From NCBI GenBank assembly GCA_958295855.1, contig OY282383.1, positions 5,394,329 to 5,458,328 of the forward strand: DNA of 64,000 nucleotides, given 5' to 3'. Each line of letters starts with the position of its first letter. Positions within the stretch are counted from its first letter, which is position 1. The position numbers and the translations under genes are program-made. The notes beneath the pieces were generated by a model. It had not been told where the DNA came from, did no database searches, and saw only the letters and a list, made by a program, of their open reading frames with translations. Positions 44,155 to 53,133 of this stretch are shown here, in pieces. This DNA is from an uncultured Poribacteria bacterium. GTDB lineage: Bacteria; Poribacteria; WGA-4E; WGA-3G.

Positions 44155-44738
44155 AGAATACTATCGCTGAGATGAAAAACCGGCTTTCAGCGGCGCGCGA
44201 AAAGGTTGATGCCTCCATCGGCGTTGAAAAGCAGTTTCAGGACGCTTATGAAGGCGCAGTTGCCCAAGCCGAAGGGTGGAACGAGCGAGCTCTCATTTCC
44301 CTGAGCGCAGAACGTGAGGATTTGGCCCGCGAAGACCTGGAAAAACGGAACGAATACCGACGGTTAGCGGCGCAATACAAAACGCAGTGGGAAGAACAAA
44401 AGCAGATTGTCCGAGCCCTCAGTGATCTTCTGGCGCATCTCCAGCAGAAGATGATGGAGGCGGAAGGCAAAAAAGCGGGTGTCATGGCACGGCAAAAAAA
44501 CGTTGATGCGGAAGCGCACCTGCGCGAGATGCTGACAGAGATACAGGACAGCGAAGCGTTTGAGACGCTTGCCAAGATGGAGGAGGACGCTGCTGAGGCA
44601 GCGACTTTGGCGAAAGCGGCGGCTGAGGTGGATGTTGCGTATAACGATGTGAAATCAGAGCAGGAATTTGCGAGTTATGCTGAAGAAGCGTCGCTTGACA
44701 AAGACCTCGCTGAATTAAAGGCGAAATTCCAAAAATAA
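44118..44738 (+). CDS. PspA/IM30-family coiled-coil protein lacking the N-terminal helix
   Basis: The 206 residues form the long coiled coil of PspA/Vipp1: EDPERVLENTIAEMKNRLSAAREKV matches the start of helix 1, and LSDLLAHLQQKMMEAEGKKAGVMARQ the central part. PspA normally starts with an amphipathic helix that binds membrane; here the frame is closed by a TGA at 44100-44102 and the only possible start is a TTG at 44118 with GGAG too close (5 bases before it). So either a headless PspA is made by coupling to the RDD gene it overlaps, or the two frames are joined by frameshifting. The membrane role is family knowledge. Confidence 0.78.
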   Translation: MEVETEDPERVLENTIAEMKNRLSAAREKVDASIGVEKQFQDAYEGAVAQAEGWNERALISLSAEREDLAREDLEKRNEYRRLAAQYKTQWEEQKQIVRALSDLLAHLQQKMMEAEGKKAGVMARQKNVDAEAHLREMLTEIQDSEAFETLAKMEEDAAEAATLAKAAAEVDVAYNDVKSEQEFASYAEEASLDKDLAELKAKFQK

Positions 44739-44756
44739 GACTGTTAAGGGTGTAAC

Positions 44757-46364
44757 ATGCACAAAAATTGTAAAACTTCTGCCACGGGCAGAAACCTAAC
44801 AAACCCAAGGGACACAGCAGAAACCTGTACTGATGCTGTTCGCTGCCAAGCTTCAGTTGGGAGTAGCACCCCAAAATTGCCACCTGTCATCGAACCTGTC
44901 GGGAATCGAAATAACATCGTCTTTATCATGGCAGACGATATGGGTTACGGCGATGTCGGGTGCTACAACCCTGATTCAAAGATTCCCACCCCGAATATGG
45001 ATAAACTGGCAGAGGAAGGAATTCGCTTTACGGATGCACATTCCCCCTCCGCTGTCTGTACACCCACACGATACGGAGTCTTGACAGGACGCTACTGCTG
45101 GCGAAGCCCCCTCAAACACGGCGTGCTTTACGGATACGAACCGCCTTTGATCGAAACAGAACGGTTGACGGTAGCCGGCTTGCTGAAAAATGCAGGTTAC
45201 AACACTGCATGTGTCGGCAAGTGGCATTTGGGACTCGGATTTTCGACGACACCGGGATACGATTTCGATGTCAATGCCCCGCTTCCGTGGCAAAATGCAA
45301 GCCGTGAACTGGAGGAACATATTGATTTCACCGCGCCCTTGACCGGGGGGCCGGTTGACTTAGGCTTTGACTATTTCTATGGAAACGCCGGTTGTCCAAC
45401 ATGCCAACCGCCTTACGGCTTCATTGAGAACGATGCATTTGTCGACATTCCAAGCGTCTATCATGAAGTGCCAGAGTTTACCAGCCGCCCCGGCATGATG
45501 GTTCCGGGATGGGAGCATAAGCACGCCGATCCCATTATAGCCCAAAAGGCGGTCGAGTATATTGAGGGACAAGCGGATGCGGATGCCCCCTTCTTCCTCT
45601 ATCTGACACCCTCTGCGCCGCATGAACCGTGTACAGAAGCTGTTGTGCCAGACTTTGCACGTGGCAAAAGCAGTGCCGGGCCACGCGGAGATCTGGTATG
45701 GCTCGTGGATTGGATGGTGGGACAAGTGATGGAGGCGTTAGAACGCACCGGGAAAACCGATGAGACATTGATTTTTGTCACGAGCGATAACGGCGCATTG
45801 CCCGGCGACCGCATCCGAGGTGACAATCGCCCGATGCCGTATCACCTCTACGAGCACAAGTCCTGTGGCGACTGGCGCGGTTACAAGGCGCATATTTGGG
45901 AAGGCGGGCATCGCGAACCGCTAATCGCACGCTGGCCTGGAGTCATCGCGCCCAATACCGAAACCGATGCATTAACCTGCCTCACCGATCTGATGGCGAC
46001 GTGTGCCGCAATTGTGGGAACGGAGGTGCCTGACGATGCAGGACAGGATAGTTGTAATATCTTGCCTGCACTCTTGGGAGAACAGACGGAACGCCCGCTG
46101 CGAGAGTCAATTGTGCATCACTCCAGTACCGGTGTCTTTTCTATCCGGCACGCCGAGTGGAAGTTGATTCTGGGGACGCAAGGCTCAGGCGGATGGCCCC
46201 CACCTCGCGATGGCAGGCCCAAACCAGGAGCCCCTGGTCAACTTTATCATATCTATGATGACCCGGGGGAAATGAACAATGTATGGGAGACGTATCCGGA
46301 GATTGTCGCACGGTTAACGGCGTTGCTGGAGAGATACAAGCAACAAGGGCACAGCAGGATGTAA
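44757..46364 (+). CDS. Sulfatase 2 (formylglycine, CTPTR type)
   Basis: A 535-residue arylsulfatase-like enzyme. NNIVFIMADDMGYGDVGCYNP holds the paired metal Asp residues, PSAVCTPTRYGVLTGRY is the activation motif with the cysteine to be converted to formylglycine, GKWHLG the catalytic Lys/His, and FVTSDNGALPG the second metal site. The first 50 residues (MHKNCKTSATGRNL...) are not typical, contain no signal peptide and may be partly noncoding; AAGGGTG is 3 nt from the ATG. The next gene starts 6 bases after the stop. Confidence 0.9.
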   Translation: MHKNCKTSATGRNLTNPRDTAETCTDAVRCQASVGSSTPKLPPVIEPVGNRNNIVFIMADDMGYGDVGCYNPDSKIPTPNMDKLAEEGIRFTDAHSPSAVCTPTRYGVLTGRYCWRSPLKHGVLYGYEPPLIETERLTVAGLLKNAGYNTACVGKWHLGLGFSTTPGYDFDVNAPLPWQNASRELEEHIDFTAPLTGGPVDLGFDYFYGNAGCPTCQPPYGFIENDAFVDIPSVYHEVPEFTSRPGMMVPGWEHKHADPIIAQKAVEYIEGQADADAPFFLYLTPSAPHEPCTEAVVPDFARGKSSAGPRGDLVWLVDWMVGQVMEALERTGKTDETLIFVTSDNGALPGDRIRGDNRPMPYHLYEHKSCGDWRGYKAHIWEGGHREPLIARWPGVIAPNTETDALTCLTDLMATCAAIVGTEVPDDAGQDSCNILPALLGEQTERPLRESIVHHSSTGVFSIRHAEWKLILGTQGSGGWPPPRDGRPKPGAPGQLYHIYDDPGEMNNVWETYPEIVARLTALLERYKQQGHSRM

Positions 46365-46370
46365 AGAACT

Positions 46371-47081
46371 ATGGAGGCCTATAGTTTATCCCAGTTGTCT
46401 GAAGAAACGCTCAGAGCACTCGTAACACTTCACATACAGGTCGGCGTGGCTGATGAATGGACGAACATGCAAAAGGGGGATTTAACGCCGGCAGAGGGGG
46501 CCCAAATTGACTACCTCAAATCAATTTTGCGTGAACGTGACCTGGTGGTGATGAACGAAGCCACACTTTGGGCGCGTGCCATCTATCCGCTGTTGGTGCT
46601 CGCAGAGCAGGCTTACATTCAAGCTTGGACAGGCGTTTCCCTGAAAGCCACCTATCCCAATTTTCAACTGGAAGGGGAGGCAGATGGCGCACTTGCCCCC
46701 GCTGCGGCAGGAAAGCCACAACAGCCCTATCTCATTGTGCGTGAGGCAAAACGCGGCGTTAATGCTTCCGATCCGCAGATTCAACTCTACGGTGAAATGC
46801 TCGCCGCTGCATGGCTCAATTGGAAAGGTGGGGCGGATGCACAATCAGGAACGACACCTACAGCGCGCCAAGAAATTTTTGGATGCTACACCGTCTCTGA
46901 AAATTGGACTTTTGTTCGCGGTATCGTTGGCGGCATTGAAACAGAGAAACCGACGTTTGCCGTCGAATTTTCGCGCGTATACAACGGACTTTTTGAAGCT
47001 GAATGCATCGTGCAGATTTTGAAGGCTATTGTCGCGAAGCAATTGGGATGCGATACATCGCTTCGCGTACCCAAGCCATAA
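46371..47081 (+). CDS. PD-(D/E)XK nuclease-like protein
   Basis: This 236-residue protein begins six bases after the sulfatase stop. Its core shows LEGEADGALAP followed by QPYLIVREAKRGVNASDPQIQLYGEMLAAA: an acidic residue, then E-x-K and a helix with Gln and Tyr, the pattern of restriction-endonuclease-like folds. The N-terminal 80 residues are helical. Similar small proteins occur beside restriction systems or alone, and a large restriction-modification gene lies 1.1 kb downstream. No signal peptide. Function otherwise unknown. Confidence 0.6.
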   Translation: MEAYSLSQLSEETLRALVTLHIQVGVADEWTNMQKGDLTPAEGAQIDYLKSILRERDLVVMNEATLWARAIYPLLVLAEQAYIQAWTGVSLKATYPNFQLEGEADGALAPAAAGKPQQPYLIVREAKRGVNASDPQIQLYGEMLAAAWLNWKGGADAQSGTTPTARQEIFGCYTVSENWTFVRGIVGGIETEKPTFAVEFSRVYNGLFEAECIVQILKAIVAKQLGCDTSLRVPKP

Positions 47082-47120
47082 TGGTGCTATCTGGTGTGTG
47101 CGGCTCACCGATTTCCTGCC

Positions 47121-47190
47121 AAGGTAATAGGCACACTCCGTGTGCCGTCACACCAAGGTAGTAGGCACACTCCGTGTGCCGTCACACCCG
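47121..47190. repeat. Tandem palindromic repeat (two copies)
   Basis: Two copies of TAGGCACACTCCGTGTGCCG followed by TCACACC; GGCACA and TGTGCC pair within each copy. Partial relatives occur at 8985-9002 and near 1663-1690. Confidence 0.7.
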
Positions 47191-47328
47191 GCAACTAGTC
47201 CGAAGAATTAGAATTATACCCTCAAATAAACGAAAAGTTAAACCAAAATCTGGGGAACGCAATCAACCCCATATCTGTTGGATGATGTCCCTCAGTCCGA
47301 CAAACGCTTTGCAGAAGGAACTACGGCT

Positions 47329-48168
47329 ATGGAGACTGCCACTACATTTGATTCACTCTTCCGATTATCCGGTCCCTCGCAGGCGGATATTGATTCCTTT
47401 CATAACGACGGCTACATCGCTTATCCAGATGTGCTCACCGACGATGCAAGAGAAGGGCTAATTGAGGAAATCACGCAGCGTTTTGAGCCAGCGCGTCGGT
47501 ACATTGAGGCGTTGAATAACGGTGATGAACAACAGCGCGCCTATTTTGTTCGCCCTTGGAACGAGCGTCGCGAATACAGCGACCGGCTTATTGACGATGC
47601 TTTCATTACGGCACTGATACGTGCCACAATCGGCGATGCGTACCACTTCTGTCATTCCGCGCTCAACATCGCGCCGCGCGGCATCGGCCCAATTCCATAC
47701 CACCAGGACCATCACCACTGGAAGCATGAGAATCCGGTCAATCTGGCTGAACGTGACAGGTACTATGTGCAGATTCTGTACTATCCGAACGGCTTCACGC
47801 TCGGCGATCGGAATCTGAAAGTCATTCCGGGCAGCCACCGGGTTGCGCCGACTCAGGAGGCGACTCCTGAACGGATGTTGGCGGGCGATTTTGACGCGGA
47901 GGCGGGACAGAAGTTGGCAGAGAAACGGCTGGCATTGCCGCCGGGCAGCATGGTTTACATTGACGCGCGCATCTTCCACGGGGTGGAAGCCAAACCGATA
48001 GACTCACCGCAGGGCTATCGCATTTTTAACATTGACATTTTCAAGGAAGCGGGCCCGCCGCACCGTTACACGCAGGCAATCCCTGATGAATGGGTTGAAC
48101 GTGCCACACCGGAACGTAAGAAATTGTTTATCCGTGAGGCTTATACGGAAGGGTGCTGGAATGGATAG
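47329..48168 (+). CDS. PhyH-family Fe(II)/2-oxoglutarate dioxygenase
   Basis: This 279-residue protein belongs to the phytanoyl-CoA dioxygenase-like group. IPYHQDHHHW holds the HxD iron ligands, RIFHGVEA the distal His, and YRIFNIDIF the Arg that binds 2-oxoglutarate. DIDSFHNDGYIAYPDVL is the usual N-terminal motif. AAGGAACTACGGCT stands before the ATG at 47329; an upstream ATG at 47278 lacks a site. The substrate is unknown; family members hydroxylate diverse metabolites. Its stop overlaps the start of the restriction enzyme gene by eight bases, implying coupled translation. Confidence 0.87.
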   Translation: METATTFDSLFRLSGPSQADIDSFHNDGYIAYPDVLTDDAREGLIEEITQRFEPARRYIEALNNGDEQQRAYFVRPWNERREYSDRLIDDAFITALIRATIGDAYHFCHSALNIAPRGIGPIPYHQDHHHWKHENPVNLAERDRYYVQILYYPNGFTLGDRNLKVIPGSHRVAPTQEATPERMLAGDFDAEAGQKLAEKRLALPPGSMVYIDARIFHGVEAKPIDSPQGYRIFNIDIFKEAGPPHRYTQAIPDEWVERATPERKKLFIREAYTEGCWNG

Positions 48169-51100
48169 CCTCAATCTCAAACCCAATCACAAAGCTGTCC
48201 GAGACTATTACGCGACCTTGCAGCAATACGAACGGTACGATGCCACACACGAAGGCACAGTCAGCTCACCTTTTGATACGCTACTGCACGCCTGTGCAAA
48301 GCAAGCAAACGCGACGCTTATCCCACAATATGCCATGCGCACCGCAGCAGGAAACCGCATCGTCCTTGATGGCGTGATACTCGACGAGTATGGCCTCCCC
48401 TTCGCGTATTGGGAAGCGAAGGATATGCACGATGACCTCCTCAAAGCCGTGCAGGAGAAACGGGACGCAGGCTACCCACTTGAGAACACCTTCTTTCAAA
48501 CGCCACAGCGTGCCATCGTATACCAAAATGGACAGAACGTACTGGATCTGGACATCACCGAACCAGCACGCCTGATTGCTGCACTCCAATATCTGTTTTC
48601 TTATGTCCCAGCCGCGCTTGACAATTGGCATACCGCTGTCGCCGATTTCAGGGCGCACGTGCCAGCACTCGCAAGCAAGCTGAAAGAACTCATCGACAAA
48701 CAGCACCAAGCAGATGTCGCGTTTCAAAACGCGTTTGCCGACTTCTATCAAATCTGCCGCACGTCTATTAACCCAGCCCTGTCACAGGATGCAGTCGAGG
48801 AGATGCTTATCCAGCATATCCTCACCGAACGCATCTTCCGCACCGTTTTTGGACGTTCGGATTTCACCCGGCGAAATATCATCGCCCGTGAAATTGAAAA
48901 CGTCAGTGATGCCCTCATGCGGCATGCGGTGAGTCGCGACGTGTTTCTTGAACCACTCGATCGGTTTTATAGTACCCTTGAGCAGGCAGCGACGCTCTGC
49001 AAAGACTTCTCCCAAAAACAGCATTTCCTGAATACCTTTTATGAGAAATTTTTTCAGGGGTTCTCTGCAGATGTGGCAGATACGCACGGCATCGTCTACA
49101 CCCCACAACCAATTGTGGACTTCATGGTGAACAGCGTTGAACACATCCTCAATACCGAGTTCGACCGGTCGCTTTCGGATACCGGTGTGCATCTTATCGA
49201 TCCGTTCGTCGGCACCGGCAACTTTATCGTGCGGCTCATGCAGGACATCCAAGGCACAGCGTTGGAACACAAATACCGCCACGAGCTGCATTGCAACGAG
49301 GTGATGCTGCTGCCCTACTACATCGCAAGCCTAAACATTGAGCAGGAGTTCTTTCAACGCACGGGGACATACCTGCCGTTTGAAGGCCTCGCGCTTGCCG
49401 ACACCTTCGAGTTGCTTGAGCAACGCCAGACAAAACTCTTCACGCGTGAAAACACAGCACGCGTTGAGAAACAGAAGGCGGCGGATATGTTTGTGGTTAT
49501 AGGCAATCCGCCTTACAACGCAGGACAAGCAAATGAAAATGACAATAACAAAAATCGGACGTATAAGACGATGGATACGCGCGTGCGGGAGACGTATTCG
49601 CAAGACTCCAAGGCGAGGAATAAAAACGCGCTGTCGGATCCGTATGTGAAGGCGATTCGGTGGGCATCGGACCGGATTGGCGATGAAGGGGTTGTCACCT
49701 TTGTGACAAATAACGGCTTTCTGGATGGCATCGCGTTTGATGGGATGCGGAAGCACCTCGCAGAAGATTTTGACGCGATTTACATTCTGGACTTAGGCGG
49801 CAATGCAAGAAAGGGATTGAAAGTCTCCGATGCGAATGTGTTCGGCATCATGGTAGGGGTGAGCATCAATCTATTTGTGAAGAGAAAGGGAAATTCATCA
49901 GAAACCTCCCGTATCTTTTACTATCGCACCGATGAGTTGTGGAACAAAAAACAGAAATTCGATTTTCTGAATGAATGTCAACACATAGGCGGTATTGAAT
50001 GGAAACCACCGATTCAACCGGATGTGCGACACACATGGTTCACCGAAGGGCTCCACGCCGAGTTTGACACCTTTATCCCGATGGGAACTAAGGCAGCAAA
50101 AGCAGGAAAAGGCGCGGCGGTGGATGTGATTTTCAAAACTTATAGTTTCGGTGTCAACACTGCCCGCGATGCATGGGCTTACAATTTCAACCGAGACAGG
50201 CTCGCTGAGAACATTCAGCGGATGAGTGACACTTACAACGCGGAAGTGGATAGGTGGAAACGACGAGAAGACAAGGCAGCAAACCTTGATGATTTTGTGG
50301 CGTATGATGACACAAAAATCAGTTGGAGCCGAAACTTAAAGGTGAAGTTGAAGCGTGGGACAATTGCTGAATATATGGCACATAAGGTTAGGACATCCCT
50401 CTACCGCCCGTTTACCAAATTGCATCTCTACTTTGATCGGACGATAAACAATGACGTATCCGTGTTTCCATCCATCTTCCCCACGCCGGAAACTGAAAGA
50501 GAAAATCGAGTAATCTGTGTTAGTGGCATTGGAAGCAACAAACCTTTTCAAACCTTTATCGCGGATATAGTTCCGTGCGTGGATCTTCTGGAAAAAACGC
50601 AGTGTTTCCCCTTCTACACCTACGACGAGGATGGCACAAACCGACAAGAAAACATCACCGATTGGGCATTAACCCAGTTCCGCACGCACTACCAAGATGA
50701 CAGCATCAGCAAGTGGGACATTTTCCACTATAATTACGGCATCTTGCATCATCCCGATTATCGCGAACGGTATCAGGCGAACCTCAAGCGCGACTTGCCG
50801 CATATCCCCTTCGCGGAAGACTTTTGGGGATTTGCCAACGCAGGCGCGGAATTAGCAACCCTCCACCTCAACTACGAATCCTGTCCAAAATACGATAAGT
50901 TGAGATACATAGAGACACCGGGGATGCAGGTAGAGTGGCGCGTGGAAAAAATGAAACTCTCTAAAGACAAGACGCAGCTGCGTTACAACGACTTCCTGAC
51001 GCTGGACAGCATTCCTCCCGAAGCTTATGAGTATCGGTTAGGCACCCGTTCTGCGTTGGAGTGGGTAGTGAACCAATATTGCGTCAAAGTAGATAAGCGG

Positions 51101-51259
51101 AGTGGGATTGTGAACGATCCGAATCGTGCGGATGCGCCGCGGTATATCGTAGATGTCATCGCCCGCGTCATCCATGTGAGTCTGAAGACGGTGGAGGTTG
51201 TCAAGAATTTACCTGAACAAGTGCGGGCATCCAGCAATAAGCACACTTCAGAAATATAA
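48161..51259 (+). CDS. Single-chain restriction-modification enzyme (Type IIG/ISP-like)
   Basis: One 1032-residue chain combines cleavage and methylation. The N-terminus carries a PD-(D/E)XK-type nuclease: Asp70 in RIVLDGVILD and Glu85-Ala-Lys87 in FAYWEAKD. The central N6-adenine methyltransferase has motif I DPFVGTGNF and motif IV VIGNPPYNAGQ. The C-terminal third (from about HNYGILHHPDYRERYQANLKRD) is the target-recognition region seen in Type ISP/Type IIG enzymes. There is no helicase domain, unlike LlaGI-type ISP enzymes. The start at 48161 overlaps the PhyH stop and follows GGAAGG; longer frames run through the PhyH gene. Confidence 0.88.
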   Translation: MDSLNLKPNHKAVRDYYATLQQYERYDATHEGTVSSPFDTLLHACAKQANATLIPQYAMRTAAGNRIVLDGVILDEYGLPFAYWEAKDMHDDLLKAVQEKRDAGYPLENTFFQTPQRAIVYQNGQNVLDLDITEPARLIAALQYLFSYVPAALDNWHTAVADFRAHVPALASKLKELIDKQHQADVAFQNAFADFYQICRTSINPALSQDAVEEMLIQHILTERIFRTVFGRSDFTRRNIIAREIENVSDALMRHAVSRDVFLEPLDRFYSTLEQAATLCKDFSQKQHFLNTFYEKFFQGFSADVADTHGIVYTPQPIVDFMVNSVEHILNTEFDRSLSDTGVHLIDPFVGTGNFIVRLMQDIQGTALEHKYRHELHCNEVMLLPYYIASLNIEQEFFQRTGTYLPFEGLALADTFELLEQRQTKLFTRENTARVEKQKAADMFVVIGNPPYNAGQANENDNNKNRTYKTMDTRVRETYSQDSKARNKNALSDPYVKAIRWASDRIGDEGVVTFVTNNGFLDGIAFDGMRKHLAEDFDAIYILDLGGNARKGLKVSDANVFGIMVGVSINLFVKRKGNSSETSRIFYYRTDELWNKKQKFDFLNECQHIGGIEWKPPIQPDVRHTWFTEGLHAEFDTFIPMGTKAAKAGKGAAVDVIFKTYSFGVNTARDAWAYNFNRDRLAENIQRMSDTYNAEVDRWKRREDKAANLDDFVAYDDTKISWSRNLKVKLKRGTIAEYMAHKVRTSLYRPFTKLHLYFDRTINNDVSVFPSIFPTPETERENRVICVSGIGSNKPFQTFIADIVPCVDLLEKTQCFPFYTYDEDGTNRQENITDWALTQFRTHYQDDSISKWDIFHYNYGILHHPDYRERYQANLKRDLPHIPFAEDFWGFANAGAELATLHLNYESCPKYDKLRYIETPGMQVEWRVEKMKLSKDKTQLRYNDFLTLDSIPPEAYEYRLGTRSALEWVVNQYCVKVDKRSGIVNDPNRADAPRYIVDVIARVIHVSLKTVEVVKNLPEQVRASSNKHTSEI

Positions 51260-51305
51260 ACCCACTGCTGAAACCGAAATGCCCGTGGTGAGTGTGGTGC
51301 TCCTA

Positions 51306-51334
51306 TTGACTTAAATCGTTGTTTGAAGTACAAT
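51306..51334 (+). promoter_or_regulatory. Sigma-70 promoter for sulfatase 3
   Basis: TTGACT (51306-51311), 17-nt spacer, TACAAT (51329-51334), 25 bases before the ATG at 51359. Confidence 0.65.
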
Positions 51335-51358
51335 CATTGCCAAAAATAGGGAGGCATA

Positions 51359-52963
51359 ATGAGTCTACCAGATCGCCCGAACATTCTTTGGATCTCTTTA
51401 GAGGACACGACGCCGCGTTTCGGTTGCTACGGGGATACGCTCGCGCGTACGCCCAATATCGACCGGCTTGCTGCTGGCGGATGTCGGTTTCCGAACGCGT
51501 TTTCGACAGCAGGAGTCTGTGCACCGAGCCGCTCCGCAATCATTACGGGTATGTACCAGACCTCCATCGGAACGCATCACATGCGGACAACGCATACGAA
51601 CCAGAACACGCCGGAGATGCCAACACCGTATTCCGCTGTGCCGCCGCCCTATGTCAAAACGTTCACTGAATACCTGAGAGGGGCGGGTTATTATTGCACC
51701 AATAACAGCAAGACCGATTATCAGTTTACACCTCCCATTACGGCATGGGATGACTGTAGCAACAATGGACACTGGCGGAACCGAGAACCGGGGCAACCCT
51801 TCTTTTCGGTCTTCAACCCGACCGTTACGCACGAAAGTGGCATGTGGGAACGAGATGAGCGTCCGTTAACTACGAATCCTGATGACGTGCAATTACCGCC
51901 CTATCTGCCGGATACGCCGAAAGCACGGCAGGCAGTGGCGCGCCAGTACGATAATCTCGCTACTGCTGATGCAAGAGTAGGTGAATTGTTGCATCAGCTG
52001 GAAGAAGATGGGCTTGCGGAGAATACGATTGTGTTTCTCTGGAGCGACCACGGTGAAGGGCTTCCACGCGGAAAACGGTGGCCCTACGATGCCGGTATCC
52101 GGATTCCACTGATCGTCCGATCGCCGGGCACGCTGGCACCTGGCGGCCTTAGCGAGCAACTGGTGAGTCTGATCGATCTGGGACCGACGGTGCTCTCGCT
52201 CTGCGGTGTGCAGGCACCTGCACATCTGCAAGGGCAGCCCTTCATCGGGCCGCAAGCGGTGGCACGTGACTATATCTTCGCCACGCGCGACCGGTACGAT
52301 GAATCTTACGATATGGTGCGTGCTGTGCGTGATAAGCGGTATAAATACATCAAAAATTATTACCCTGAAAAGCCGTACCTGCTTTGGATTCCCTACCGCA
52401 ACCGGCATCCGGTGATGCAGGAGATGTGGCGCCTGCATGCCGCTGGGGAATTAGAAGGGGATGAAGCAGTTATGTTCCGCTATCCTCGGCCTGCCGAAGA
52501 GCTCTACGATGTTGAAAACGACCGGTATGAACTTAACAACTTGGCATCGGATGCCGCGCATCATGATGTCTTGGAACGGATGCGCGGTGCGCTGGCGCAG
52601 TGGCAATCCGAATTCGGGGATATGGGGCATCTATCCGAAGAGCAGATGGTAGCGGGGTGGTACCCTGATGGCACACAACCCCAAACAGCGGCTCCCGTTT
52701 TTATTCCGATTAACGCAGAAAACCCGGGCATGGCGGTAGCCATTGAGGATGGGCAGTGGGAAGCTCCGTTGCTTTTGCAACTTCATTGCTCTACGCAAGG
52801 CGCATCTATCGCCTATACGACAGAGCAGCAGGAAGAGGCACGCTGGCGGTTGTATACGGAACCTTTACGTTTGCCGAAAGGTGAAACCACCGTGCGCGCC
52901 AAAGCGATCCGTATCGGTTACCGAGAGAGCGATGAGAACATAATGCGGCTTAGTGTCAGGTAG
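51359..52963 (+). CDS. Sulfatase 3 with C-terminal chitobiase-like domain
   Basis: A 534-residue sulfatase: NILWISLEDTTPRFGCYGD carries the metal Asp residues, TAGVCAPSRSAIITGMYQ the formylglycine motif, and FLWSDHGEGLPRGKRWPYDAGIRIPLIV the second metal and Lys region. After about residue 455 a separate beta-rich segment (LHCSTQGASIAYTTEQQ, YTEPLRLPKGETTVRAKA) matches the chitobiase/beta-hexosaminidase C-terminal type. GGGAGG is 5-6 nt before the ATG. No signal peptide is evident. Substrate is unknown; heparan-type or other glycan sulfates are possible. Confidence 0.9.
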   Translation: MSLPDRPNILWISLEDTTPRFGCYGDTLARTPNIDRLAAGGCRFPNAFSTAGVCAPSRSAIITGMYQTSIGTHHMRTTHTNQNTPEMPTPYSAVPPPYVKTFTEYLRGAGYYCTNNSKTDYQFTPPITAWDDCSNNGHWRNREPGQPFFSVFNPTVTHESGMWERDERPLTTNPDDVQLPPYLPDTPKARQAVARQYDNLATADARVGELLHQLEEDGLAENTIVFLWSDHGEGLPRGKRWPYDAGIRIPLIVRSPGTLAPGGLSEQLVSLIDLGPTVLSLCGVQAPAHLQGQPFIGPQAVARDYIFATRDRYDESYDMVRAVRDKRYKYIKNYYPEKPYLLWIPYRNRHPVMQEMWRLHAAGELEGDEAVMFRYPRPAEELYDVENDRYELNNLASDAAHHDVLERMRGALAQWQSEFGDMGHLSEEQMVAGWYPDGTQPQTAAPVFIPINAENPGMAVAIEDGQWEAPLLLQLHCSTQGASIAYTTEQQEEARWRLYTEPLRLPKGETTVRAKAIRIGYRESDENIMRLSVR

Positions 52964-53031
52964 CCAAGTTGTTGGGGAGTGAGGCTAAAGTGGATTCTAT
53001 GCCACATAGCACTATTTGAGGAGCGTTTTTC

Positions 53032-53060
53032 TTGACACGGGTGTTTTGGTATGATATACT
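53032..53060 (+). promoter_or_regulatory. Sigma-70 promoter for the mazEF-like pair
   Basis: TTGACA (53032-53037), 17-nt spacer, TATACT (53055-53060), followed by a leader of about 65 bases. AGTATAG-CTATACT-like symmetry around the -10 could serve as an autoregulatory operator. Confidence 0.75.
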
Positions 53061-53133
53061 CAGTATAGTTTCCTGGGATCCATAAACGTTGAGCTGTCGG
53101 CACTTCGTCGAGAAATATGAGGAGGAATTTGAT

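Noticed and set aside
48032-48160. Extended start of the restriction enzyme
   Set aside because: These codons overlap the PhyH gene in another frame and are rich in Arg; a ribosome-binding site precedes 48161 instead.
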